A DNA stretch of 35,248 nt from an uncultured Bacteroidia bacterium (GTDB taxonomy: Bacteria > Bacteroidota > Bacteroidia > Bacteroidales > Prolixibacteraceae): the NCBI GenBank assembly GCA_903850335.1, contig CAINLJ010000245.1:1-35248 (forward strand), written 5' to 3'. Positions within the stretch are counted from its first letter, which is position 1. Each line of letters starts with the position of its first letter. This document shows positions 24,851-33,169 of this stretch, piece after piece. Made by a program: the position numbers and the translations under genes. The notes under the pieces were generated by a model that had not been told where the DNA came from, did no database searches, and worked only from the letters and a program-made list of their open reading frames with translations.

Positions 24851-26428
24851 TCACTGAAGTTTAACAGGCTTTAAGGGATCATCAGGCCATGGTGCCGGCT
24901 TCCCTGACGATTTCAAAAATGGTCGTTGAGCATCTACACTTCGAAGATAATTTCCAAGGATTTTTGACAGCTCTTTAACTTTCTCAGGATGTGCTGATGC
25001 CAGATCAGATTTCTCTGCAATATCTTCCTTAATATTGAAAAGCTCGGCTTTTTGAAACTTGTACCACCAAATAAGTTTCCAGTCACCACTCCTGACGGTA
25101 CTTGTAGCGCCAATACCAGGACCGGTGGGACCCCATTTATTTGGGAAATGCCAGAACAAGCTACGGTTCTTCGATGTCGTACCATTTTGCAACAACATAG
25201 GAACAAAGCTTTTACCGTCAGTTTCTTGGAGAGTTTTGTAATCTTTTATCCCCGCCAGTTCAAGGATAGAAGGAAAAAAGTCTTCGATAATGAGGTAATC
25301 ATCGCATTGTGTACCTGGTTTAACTCGTCCGGGCCACTTTACGATCATAGGTTCGCGAATTCCACCTTCATAAGCTGATCCCTTACCACTGTTCAGGGGG
25401 CGATTATGCGTATGAGGGATTCCACCCCGTGCCTCCGCGCTTAATCCTCCGTTATCTGACATAAACAGGATGATTGTGTTTTGTGTAATTCCCTTTCTGT
25501 CGAGATAGTTCAAAAGGTCACCCAGACTCTTGTCCATGGATTCAACCATCGATGCATAACGTGCTTCCGGTTCCTCAAGACCCATTGCCTTGTATTTTGG
25601 ATAGAATCGCCTGTCCGCAGTTATTGGCGCATGAACAGCATAATGGGCCATATACAGGTAAAACGGTTTCTTTTTCTCAAGGGCCTTATCCATTGCAGAT
25701 ATTGCTTCGAGTGTCAGCGCCTCAGTAAGGTTGATTGTATCGCCATGATATTTTTCGAGACCGGGTACGCCCCAGGGTAATGTATGTGAACCTTTTTCAG
25801 TATTACCAAAATTTTTCTCACCAAGATAACTGCCGGGACCTCCGGCAGCATGTCCTGCAATATTGATATCAAAACCAAGGTTTAAGGGATTTGCTGCAGG
25901 AGTATTCATTGCTCCATAATGTGCCTTGCCGCAGTGAATAGTGAAAAACCCATTATCGTGCAGAATCTGCGGGAGGGTCGTAGCCCGGACCGAATATTCA
26001 ATAGAATCAACGGGTTGCATTCCATTAAAGTTCCATTTAGGAAATTCAAGAATACTGTCTTTGGGATCTACAGGTAAATTACGCTGCAGTGTCCAGTTTG
26101 TAACGCGGTGATGTGCAGCGTTCATCCCTGTCATAAGACTAACCCGCGTCGGAGAACAAACTGAGGAAGCATACGCCTGTGTAAACTTCATCCCCGATGC
26201 TGCAAGTCTTTCCATTGCAGGGGTTTGATACAGATTGTTAAATTGCGTTTTCTGAGTCCAGAATGGGACCGATGTATCCTGCCACCCCATGTCATCGACA
26301 AGAAACAGGATGATATTTGGTTTATTTTCGTCTTTTTGCTGCTGCGCCCGGAGGGGTAAATTACTATTTAGAACTGAGGTGAAAAATACTAGTCCTACCC
26401 AATTTTTTATATATCTTAGATTTATCAT
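24851..26428 (-). CDS. Sulfatase, formylglycine-dependent (S1 family)
   Basis: A 525-residue exported sulfatase starting at the ATG at 26428; the open frame extends to a TTG at 26458, which a promoter-like element overlaps. The hydrophobic N-terminus ends at ~A28-Q. Calcium ligands appear in L-V-D-D-M-G-W (D45, D46), and V-C-S-P-T-R holds C91, the cysteine converted to formylglycine. H-R-V-T-N-W-T-L follows, then G-K-A-H-Y-G and, further on, M-S-D-N-G-G. The H-R-V-T-N-W pattern resembles the S1_16 group, several of whose members act on galactose or GalNAc 4-O-sulfate, so a galactose sulfate target is plausible beside a GH36 enzyme. The maturase that makes formylglycine is not in the window. 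Confidence 0.92.
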   Translation of the reverse strand: MINLRYIKNWVGLVFFTSVLNSNLPLRAQQQKDENKPNIILFLVDDMGWQDTSVPFWTQKTQFNNLYQTPAMERLAASGMKFTQAYASSVCSPTRVSLMTGMNAAHHRVTNWTLQRNLPVDPKDSILEFPKWNFNGMQPVDSIEYSVRATTLPQILHDNGFFTIHCGKAHYGAMNTPAANPLNLGFDINIAGHAAGGPGSYLGEKNFGNTEKGSHTLPWGVPGLEKYHGDTINLTEALTLEAISAMDKALEKKKPFYLYMAHYAVHAPITADRRFYPKYKAMGLEEPEARYASMVESMDKSLGDLLNYLDRKGITQNTIILFMSDNGGLSAEARGGIPHTHNRPLNSGKGSAYEGGIREPMIVKWPGRVKPGTQCDDYLIIEDFFPSILELAGIKDYKTLQETDGKSFVPMLLQNGTTSKNRSLFWHFPNKWGPTGPGIGATSTVRSGDWKLIWWYKFQKAELFNIKEDIAEKSDLASAHPEKVKELSKILGNYLRSVDAQRPFLKSSGKPAPWPDDPLKPVKLQ

Positions 26429-26445
26429 TATTCCCGTTTTTATTT

Positions 26446-26453
26446 CAAAGATA
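26446..26453 (-). promoter_or_regulatory. Candidate -7 element for the sulfatase operon
   Basis: On the minus strand this reads TATCTTTG (TAnnTTTG), about 18 bp upstream of the chosen sulfatase ATG. The resulting leader would be short. No -33 element is evident. Confidence 0.35.
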
Positions 26454-26640
26454 TTCAATAAAGATATAAGGAATCCACCTGCTGTTTAATTATTTATTTT
26501 ACCTGATTTAGCTGGTAGCAGTGAACAACCAATGTATTTATATTCTAATTTCGCACCATAAGTGTAAATAATACTTTTAAAAACTAACCTGTCTGCTGAG
26601 TGCTCTTGCACTATTAAATAAAGATTTTGACAAGACTATT

Positions 26641-29600
26641 ATGAACCGCAAACTGTTTTGTGCTCTAATGTTGTTTATTCTCGTCCACGGATTGAAAGGT
26701 CAGGAAGTAAACCTGCGTTTTCAACACATCACGAGTGAGCAGGGATTGTCTCAAAATACAATTGGTTGTATCTTGCAGGATAGCCGGGGATTTATGTGGT
26801 TTGGAACCTGGAATGGCCTGGACCGGTATGATGGGTTTAATTTCCTTGTTTTTAAATCGGAGAACAATCAGGGAGGACTATCGAATAATTTCATCTATTC
26901 CATTTGTGAAGATAAGGAAGGGAACATTTGGGCAGGAACAAAGAATGGATTGAATAAGATTGATCACCTGACAAATGAAATTACAACGTTTTATTCTTTC
27001 CCGAATGATACAAATTGCATATCTGGCAATATAATAAATGCGTTGTATTGCGATAATCAAGGCTCTATTTGGGTTGGTACTGCAGGGAACGGAATGACAC
27101 GAATCCGATATGATGCTAAGGGTGGTAAGTACCAGTTTACAAGGTTTCTTAATGACAGAACAAATTCGGGTTCCATTCCCGGAAGTGAAATAAATACGAT
27201 TCTTCAGGACAAACAAGGTTTTTTGTGGGTTGGAACCAGTACGGGGCTGGGTCGTATGGATCCCGGTACCACAAAATTTGCAGTGTTCAGGAACGACAAT
27301 TCGAAAAATAGTTTATCATCCAACGGTATACTTTCTGTTTTTGAAGACAAGGAGGGAATACTCTGGATTGGGACTACAAACGGATTGAACAGATTTAATC
27401 CTTTTTCGAATGATTTTGCGCGATTCCTTCCCGACCCTGATAATCCAAACAGTATTTCACATCTAACAGTTAAATCTGTCACTGAAGATCTGGAGGGTCA
27501 CCTTCTGGTTGGGACTCTTGGGGGCTTGGACAGATTTAATCAGGAGAATGGGAGCTTTTATCATTTTCCGGTTGGGCAAAACAATAATTATGGACTAAAT
27601 AATGAGTTTATAAATGCACTATTTGCTGATAAACAGGGAAATATCTGGATAGGAACAGACAAGGGGGGAATTTCGAAATATAACAGTAATCAAAAAGGAT
27701 TCGGATATTATACCTCTAATGCTTCAAACCCTAATAGCTTAAGCAATAATACTATAAATTCGGTTTATGATGATCCTTCTTTTTTGTGGATTGGGACGGC
27801 AGGAGGGGGGCTAAACCGGTTCAATAAGTCAGAAGGGAAATTTACACACTATCATAATTCAAGGCATGATCCAGGCTCCATAAGCAGTAATTTTATTTCA
27901 GCTATTTGCAAGGATTATAATGGAGATATGTGGGTAGGAACGTGGGGTGGCGGTCTGAATCAGATTGTTTCGCAAAACGGCATTGGCCGGTTCATGTCAT
28001 ACCGGGAAAATTCGGGAGCTACAGGTATTGTAAGTGATTTTGTTTCCTCTGTGTGGGCAGATCCTGCAGGTTTCTTGCTGATTGGAACTCTGACAGGACT
28101 CGATTTGTATGACCTTAAAGAACAAAAATTCAGGCATATAGCGAATCCACCCGGTTGGAAAGCCCGGATTTCGGAGGTCGGTTGTATACTCAAAGACACT
28201 CGTGGAATTTATTGGATTGGAACCCGTATTGGACTCTATCGGCTTGATTCGCGACTACTTTCAGGAAACCTCAAGGATCAGGATATTACAAGGTACACAG
28301 TGGAAAATGCAGTAGCTAACTCACTTCCTGGTGATTATATAATCTCATTGTGCGAGGATAGTCAGGGTGATATTTGGGCCGGTACATACGGGAGTGGGGT
28401 GAGCCGCATTCACGTTTCAACAAATGGTAATTTGACTTTTAAGAATTTTAATCAAAATGATGGTTTATGTAACAATGTTATTTATGCAATTCAAAAGGAC
28501 CGGAATAATAACCTATGGCTGAGTACGGATAATGGTTTATCAAGGCTGGATTTAAGGAGTGGTCAGTTTAGGAATTTTTATGCTTCAGATGGATTGCAAT
28601 CCAATCAGTTTTACTGGACAGCATCCTGTTCAGGAGAAGATGGACGCCTTTATTTTGGAGGAATGGAGGGCCTGAATTATTTTGATCCTGAAAAAATCAG
28701 GGACAACACTTTCACTCCTAAGGCAGTAATAACTGACTTTAAGGTTTTTAACAGTTCTGTTAAGGTTGGAAATTGGAATGGAAAGAAGGTCTTGCTCGAC
28801 AAGGTTATCAATGAGAAAAGTAGTCTTAATCTAAGCTACAGGGAGAATGTTTTCTCTTTTGAGTTCTCTTCACTCGATTATTTCCTCCCCGAAAAAGTTC
28901 AGTTTAAATATCGCATGCAAGGGGTTGATAAGGGTTGGGTAACCGTTCCATCCTCCCGAAGATTTGTCACCTATACCAATCTGGAAGGTGGAGATTATAT
29001 TTTTGAGGTAAAGGCGTGCAACTCGGATGGTATCTGGAATAATGTTCCAACAACCCTGATGATTCACATATCTCCACCCTTTTGGGCAACATTATGGTTC
29101 AGAATATTGTTTTTAATTTTCGTGATTGCCCTTGTTCTGGCTTATATCAGATATCGTACAATCAGTCTTCACCGTCAAAAACTTGTTCTTGAAACACTCG
29201 TGAAGGAACGTACAAGTATGATTGAGGAACAGAATGAAACGCTTCATTTTCAGGCTAAGAGTCTCCTGGAATCGAATGTCCTACTCGCTTCAGGAAAGGA
29301 ACTTATCGAGGGACAGAAGACACAACTAGAATTTCAAAATCAGGAGATCTCTGAACAAAGAGATAAACTTATCGAACTGAATAACCATGTCAAACTGGTT
29401 AACCAGTTCAAATTACGATTTTTTACAAATATTTCGCATGAATTCCGGACGCCGCTTACGCTGATTCTCGATCCGCTCGAGTCACTTATCAAAAAGCTGG
29501 AAGGAGATAAAGATAGCATACATACCCTGAAACTCATAAACCGTAATGCACAGCGACTTCTGCATCTGATTAACCAGCTCATGAATTTCAGGAGGATCGA

Positions 29601-31011
29601 AACCGGAAAAATCGAACTCCGGGTTACACAAGGTGATCTCACAGGATTTTTAAACGAAATTTTTGTCTCCTTCCAGGATTTGGCAAATCATCAGAATATT
29701 CGTTATTCGTTTGACACTGAAGATATTCACCAGCTGTGCTGGTTTGATCCGGAGAAGATTGAGAACATCTTCTACAATTTGCTCTCGAATGCTTTTAAGT
29801 TCACTCCTGAAAACGGACTGATTTCGATGAAAGTCAGGTTCTGCGAACCGCATCAGAATCTGCCTGAATTTTCATTTCCGCATATTTCCATCGAAATCAG
29901 TGATACTGGTAAAGGTATTGCTGCAATGCACCTTCCGTATTTATTCGACCGTTTTTACCAGGCTGAAAGCACCACCGAAAACCGTCAAAAAGGTTCGGGA
30001 ATCGGGCTGGCCCTGACTCAGGAACTGGTGAAAGCAATCCATGGACTAATTTCCGTTGAGAGTAAGATCAATCAAGGAAGTACTTTCACAGTTTTATTAC
30101 CTTACCGGAGGGAAGATTTTGCAGAAAATGAGATTGATCTGAGTGCAGATATTCAAATTGTTAGTCTTCAATCTAAAGTTGATGTCATCAGTGATGAGAT
30201 TTTACATGCCGATCTGCCCGAAGATTCGGATCCACTGCATGCGGACAAATCAAAACCCTTAATTCTGATTGTTGAAGATAATTATGATTTGCGTAATTTT
30301 ATGTTGCATTCCCTGAAGCAGGATTATCGGATGATTGGAGCTGAAAACGGGAAAGAAGGATTTGAACTAGCTAAGAAATATACGCCTGATTTGATAATCA
30401 GTGACATTATGATGCCTGTAATGGATGGACTTGAACTTTGCAGCCGCTTGAAAAAAGAACTGCATACCAGTCATATTCCTGTTATCCTGCTTACTGCAAA
30501 AGTGATGATCGAACATTGGATTGAAGGTTTGGAAACAGGGGCAGATGATTATATTCCGAAACCTTTTAATTTGCAGGTTTTGCAGGTGCGTATTCAAAAC
30601 CTGATTGATGAACGCCGGCGACTGAAAAAGATGTTCAGCAGCCCTCAGGAAACTCCGGGTTCAAACTTGGCCGGGAGTTCGATCGACGAAGAATTCATGA
30701 GTAAAGCAATTGCCATTGTTGAGAAATCCTACTGGAATCCTGACTTCTCGGCCAGTCAGTTTGCTTCAGAAATGTTTGTCAGCAGAAGCTTGTTATACAA
30801 AAAAATTAGGGCTATCACCGATTTAAACATTACTGATTTTATTAATTCGTTTAAGCTGAGAAAATCGGTTGAGCTGATTCGTGAGAATAAGCAGCCGATA
30901 ACTGAAATTGCATTCAATGTTGGTTTCAATGATCCGAAATATTTCAGCCGGATTTTCCGAAAATTCTATGGGATGAGTCCTTCCGAATTTCAGTCTCAAA
31001 AATCTAACTAA
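26641..31011 (+). CDS. Hybrid two-component system regulator (HTCS)
   Basis: A 1456-residue one-protein signalling system. It has a signal peptide (~1-20), then Reg_prop propeller repeats (~25-690) recognised by repeated W-x-G-T and N-G-L-x-R pairs, then the Y_Y_Y immunoglobulin-like domain (~735-810), all periplasmic. A membrane helix (~815-836) and coiled coil (~845-915) lead to the histidine kinase, with H933 in ISHEFRTPL, the N-box around N1050 and the D-T-G-K-G box at 1088. The receiver domain has phosphoacceptor D1255 in SDIMMP and K1307. The C-terminus is an AraC-type DNA-binding domain (~1355-1450). Such regulators sense an oligosaccharide and activate their own utilisation locus. Here it diverges from the sulfatase-GH36 pair and precedes the SusC region, so both are probable targets. 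Confidence 0.96.
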   Translation: MNRKLFCALMLFILVHGLKGQEVNLRFQHITSEQGLSQNTIGCILQDSRGFMWFGTWNGLDRYDGFNFLVFKSENNQGGLSNNFIYSICEDKEGNIWAGTKNGLNKIDHLTNEITTFYSFPNDTNCISGNIINALYCDNQGSIWVGTAGNGMTRIRYDAKGGKYQFTRFLNDRTNSGSIPGSEINTILQDKQGFLWVGTSTGLGRMDPGTTKFAVFRNDNSKNSLSSNGILSVFEDKEGILWIGTTNGLNRFNPFSNDFARFLPDPDNPNSISHLTVKSVTEDLEGHLLVGTLGGLDRFNQENGSFYHFPVGQNNNYGLNNEFINALFADKQGNIWIGTDKGGISKYNSNQKGFGYYTSNASNPNSLSNNTINSVYDDPSFLWIGTAGGGLNRFNKSEGKFTHYHNSRHDPGSISSNFISAICKDYNGDMWVGTWGGGLNQIVSQNGIGRFMSYRENSGATGIVSDFVSSVWADPAGFLLIGTLTGLDLYDLKEQKFRHIANPPGWKARISEVGCILKDTRGIYWIGTRIGLYRLDSRLLSGNLKDQDITRYTVENAVANSLPGDYIISLCEDSQGDIWAGTYGSGVSRIHVSTNGNLTFKNFNQNDGLCNNVIYAIQKDRNNNLWLSTDNGLSRLDLRSGQFRNFYASDGLQSNQFYWTASCSGEDGRLYFGGMEGLNYFDPEKIRDNTFTPKAVITDFKVFNSSVKVGNWNGKKVLLDKVINEKSSLNLSYRENVFSFEFSSLDYFLPEKVQFKYRMQGVDKGWVTVPSSRRFVTYTNLEGGDYIFEVKACNSDGIWNNVPTTLMIHISPPFWATLWFRILFLIFVIALVLAYIRYRTISLHRQKLVLETLVKERTSMIEEQNETLHFQAKSLLESNVLLASGKELIEGQKTQLEFQNQEISEQRDKLIELNNHVKLVNQFKLRFFTNISHEFRTPLTLILDPLESLIKKLEGDKDSIHTLKLINRNAQRLLHLINQLMNFRRIETGKIELRVTQGDLTGFLNEIFVSFQDLANHQNIRYSFDTEDIHQLCWFDPEKIENIFYNLLSNAFKFTPENGLISMKVRFCEPHQNLPEFSFPHISIEISDTGKGIAAMHLPYLFDRFYQAESTTENRQKGSGIGLALTQELVKAIHGLISVESKINQGSTFTVLLPYRREDFAENEIDLSADIQIVSLQSKVDVISDEILHADLPEDSDPLHADKSKPLILIVEDNYDLRNFMLHSLKQDYRMIGAENGKEGFELAKKYTPDLIISDIMMPVMDGLELCSRLKKELHTSHIPVILLTAKVMIEHWIEGLETGADDYIPKPFNLQVLQVRIQNLIDERRRLKKMFSSPQETPGSNLAGSSIDEEFMSKAIAIVEKSYWNPDFSASQFASEMFVSRSLLYKKIRAITDLNITDFINSFKLRKSVELIRENKQPITEIAFNVGFNDPKYFSRIFRKFYGMSPSEFQSQKSN

Positions 31012-31117
31012 CAGTTGATCAATTATATAAATATATTTCGCAAGCATGAACTAAATGAATTCCCGTTTTGTCCACTTCATTTCTTTTTAAGTCCTCCTGC
31101 CTCTGATTATTCCGGTT

Positions 31118-31125
31118 TACCTTCG
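31118..31125 (+). promoter_or_regulatory. Possible promoter for the downstream SusC region
   Basis: TACCTTCG differs by one base from the TAnnTTTG element and lies about 36 bp before the small secreted ORF. The region between the HTCS stop and this point (31012-31117) is AT-rich with no clear terminator. This is a weak call. Confidence 0.2.
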
Positions 31126-31160
31126 TAGAACACAATCAAAGAAGACAAACTAAACGTATA

Positions 31161-31388
31161 ATGAAACTAAAAGAGGATGTTTTGCACCTGCTTTTTGCTT
31201 TCGCAGGTGTTTTATTTATTGTACATGCAAATTCGCTTATCGTACAAAAAATCATACTTAAAACAGACATTGATCCGCAGATTGGCGAGAGTTACAGGAA
31301 AGGACCGCCGGGAATATTAACTGTGGATTTTCCCATATCAAGAAACTTAATAAGTGTGTTGGTTACAAGACTTACAACCCGGAAATAA
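31161..31388 (+). CDS. Small secreted protein, DUF3244-like and perhaps truncated
   Basis: A 75-residue ORF with a clear signal peptide (hydrophobic residues ~9-22, then HANS). The mature part carries K-I-I-L-K-T-D-I-D-P-Q, P-P-G-I-L-T-V-D-F and L-I-S-V-L-V-T, a strand pattern reminding me of DUF3244 proteins, small secreted sandwiches often encoded near HTCS genes. Those are usually ~110-130 residues, so this one would lack the last strands. It ends at TAA 12 bp before the next ATG. It could be a complete short protein, a truncated remnant or a frameshift. Confidence 0.45.
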   Translation: MKLKEDVLHLLFAFAGVLFIVHANSLIVQKIILKTDIDPQIGESYRKGPPGILTVDFPISRNLISVLVTRLTTRK

Positions 31389-31400
31389 TTATAAAAAAGA

Positions 31401-33143
31401 ATGAACAAGATTAAATTTAAATTTATGAAAACAACTAAACTGATGAGAAGCGCTTTGTACGCTGCAGTTTTGATAGTAGTTTTTGCAGCATTTGGCTTAG
31501 GTGGGTGCGATAAGATGGATCATTATTTAATTAATGCTCCCTCTAATCTGCAGAGCAGGATCGACTCGATTGCGGCTGCGAAGCCAAATACAGGTGATAC
31601 TACCTATGTCAATATCACAACCGCAATAGTTGGAGCCGAAGATAACAGTTCCGGTTGGTGGACTGCATTCTCAGATTACTTTAAGATTCCATCAAATAAG
31701 CTATTGCACATGGAGTTTACCAACTACACTTCAGGTGTTAATAACTGGAACAACTGGAATCTTGCCTTGACCAATTTGGGAGATCGTGCTGCCGCCGACT
31801 ACAAGGAATACTTTGTCCTACGTTCTGATGCTTTCGGCTGGGGTGGAAAAATGGCAGAGACTGGTTCTGTTTTCGATATAAAAATGATCACCCAGGACTA
31901 TCCCAAAACCAGCGATGGTAAAGTTGACTGGGACACTTTCCGTACTACAATGCAAGGTGCTAAAGTGACGATCGAAATTGACCACTCTGCTACGGGTAAT
32001 GTATTTGTAACGGCTACTGCAGTTGGAACCAATGGTATTACAATGGTCGAAACATATCAACAGCCGGTTTCAGCTACTGCTGATATCGTGGCTTTCTTAA
32101 TTTGCGACGGCAGCCATTTTAAGATGAAAAAAGCATACCTGATACCTTCTAAAGTCACTGCTATTCCAGATGAAAATCCCGTTTCAATCGAAGTCACCGG
32201 AGCTCCTGCCTTTCTTGAATTTGGCAACAAAAACTTCTGGGGAAGTGCAAAAGCTACTGTTACCTTCGCTGACGGATCTTCTGCTCAAGCTGATTCTACG
32301 GATATATCATTCACCGTAATTCCGGATATGACTACATTGGGAGTCAAGACAATTATAGTAGCTTATAGCAAAACCAAGCAAGGCGCATACGGCAAAGCAG
32401 TATCTAACTATTACAAGCTTGAAGTTACTAACCCTGTTGTAAGCCTTGAGGTTACTAAATTGCCAAATATAACCACATACTATTACTATGGCACCGACCC
32501 GATCCTGTTCAATACTACTGGTATTGTCGTAACAGGAAAATATTCGGATGGTACAACAGGTGTCATCCCCAATGCAACTCTTAAGTTTGGTAAGATTACA
32601 GCTGCCGATGGTGCTCAGACCGCTCTCATTTCTTATGTTGGTGCAACAAAAACAGTTACTGCAACCTGCCCTCTGACTCTTGTAAAGGGTCTAAGTCAGG
32701 TAGGTGCCAATGACTTTTCTACCGCCTGGTGGACGGCATTCTCTGCTGACTATCCAGTCGCATCAGGTTCAAGCAAGACAATTACAATGTACTGCTACTC
32801 CGATAATCTTGCTAACTGGCACAGTCCGTGTACGATACTTCGAAAAGCCGACAAGACCGAATATGGTGTTGTCCGTATGGATAACTTCGGATGGGGCAAC
32901 GGCTACCCAACAGCCACCCGCACATCTGACTGGAACTGGGATCTATTCCAATCAGGCATAAGTGGTTCTAAGGTGGTCATCACAGTTACAAACAATGGAA
33001 ACAATACTGCTGATATACTTTACAATGTTACTTATGCCAGCGGCGAAACGCATTTTCAAAAGTATGCAGGTGTAACTGTAGACAGTTCTGATTTGAATTG
33101 CGCACTCGTAACAGAAGAGTCTTATCTCGTAATTACTCAATAA
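31401..33143 (+). CDS. Duplicated-domain surface lipoprotein of unknown function
   Basis: A 580-residue lipoprotein; the signal ends in G-L-G-G-C (C36), and an ATG at 31425 is an equally good start. I do not recognise the main domain. It occurs twice, at ~70-245 and ~430-580. Each copy has a W-W-T-A-F motif (86-90 and 443-447), an N-W segment, a D-x-F-G-W-G motif, a W-D-x-F segment and a strand with V-x-I-x-x-x-x-x-G-N. Between the copies lie two bacterial immunoglobulin-like domains (~260-428) with F-A-D-G-S-S and Y-S-D-G-T-T turns. The tryptophan-rich repeats suggest glycan binding. It precedes SusC by only 26 bp, where the usual order is SusC, SusD and then surface binding proteins. Confidence 0.75.
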   Translation: MNKIKFKFMKTTKLMRSALYAAVLIVVFAAFGLGGCDKMDHYLINAPSNLQSRIDSIAAAKPNTGDTTYVNITTAIVGAEDNSSGWWTAFSDYFKIPSNKLLHMEFTNYTSGVNNWNNWNLALTNLGDRAAADYKEYFVLRSDAFGWGGKMAETGSVFDIKMITQDYPKTSDGKVDWDTFRTTMQGAKVTIEIDHSATGNVFVTATAVGTNGITMVETYQQPVSATADIVAFLICDGSHFKMKKAYLIPSKVTAIPDENPVSIEVTGAPAFLEFGNKNFWGSAKATVTFADGSSAQADSTDISFTVIPDMTTLGVKTIIVAYSKTKQGAYGKAVSNYYKLEVTNPVVSLEVTKLPNITTYYYYGTDPILFNTTGIVVTGKYSDGTTGVIPNATLKFGKITAADGAQTALISYVGATKTVTATCPLTLVKGLSQVGANDFSTAWWTAFSADYPVASGSSKTITMYCYSDNLANWHSPCTILRKADKTEYGVVRMDNFGWGNGYPTATRTSDWNWDLFQSGISGSKVVITVTNNGNNTADILYNVTYASGETHFQKYAGVTVDSSDLNCALVTEESYLVITQ

Positions 33144-33169
33144 TCGCTAAGATAAAAAATATTTATACT

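Noticed and set aside
33098-33169. Upstream TTG start for the SusC gene
   Set aside because: It would overlap the lipoprotein gene in another frame; the signal peptide begins at the ATG at 33170.
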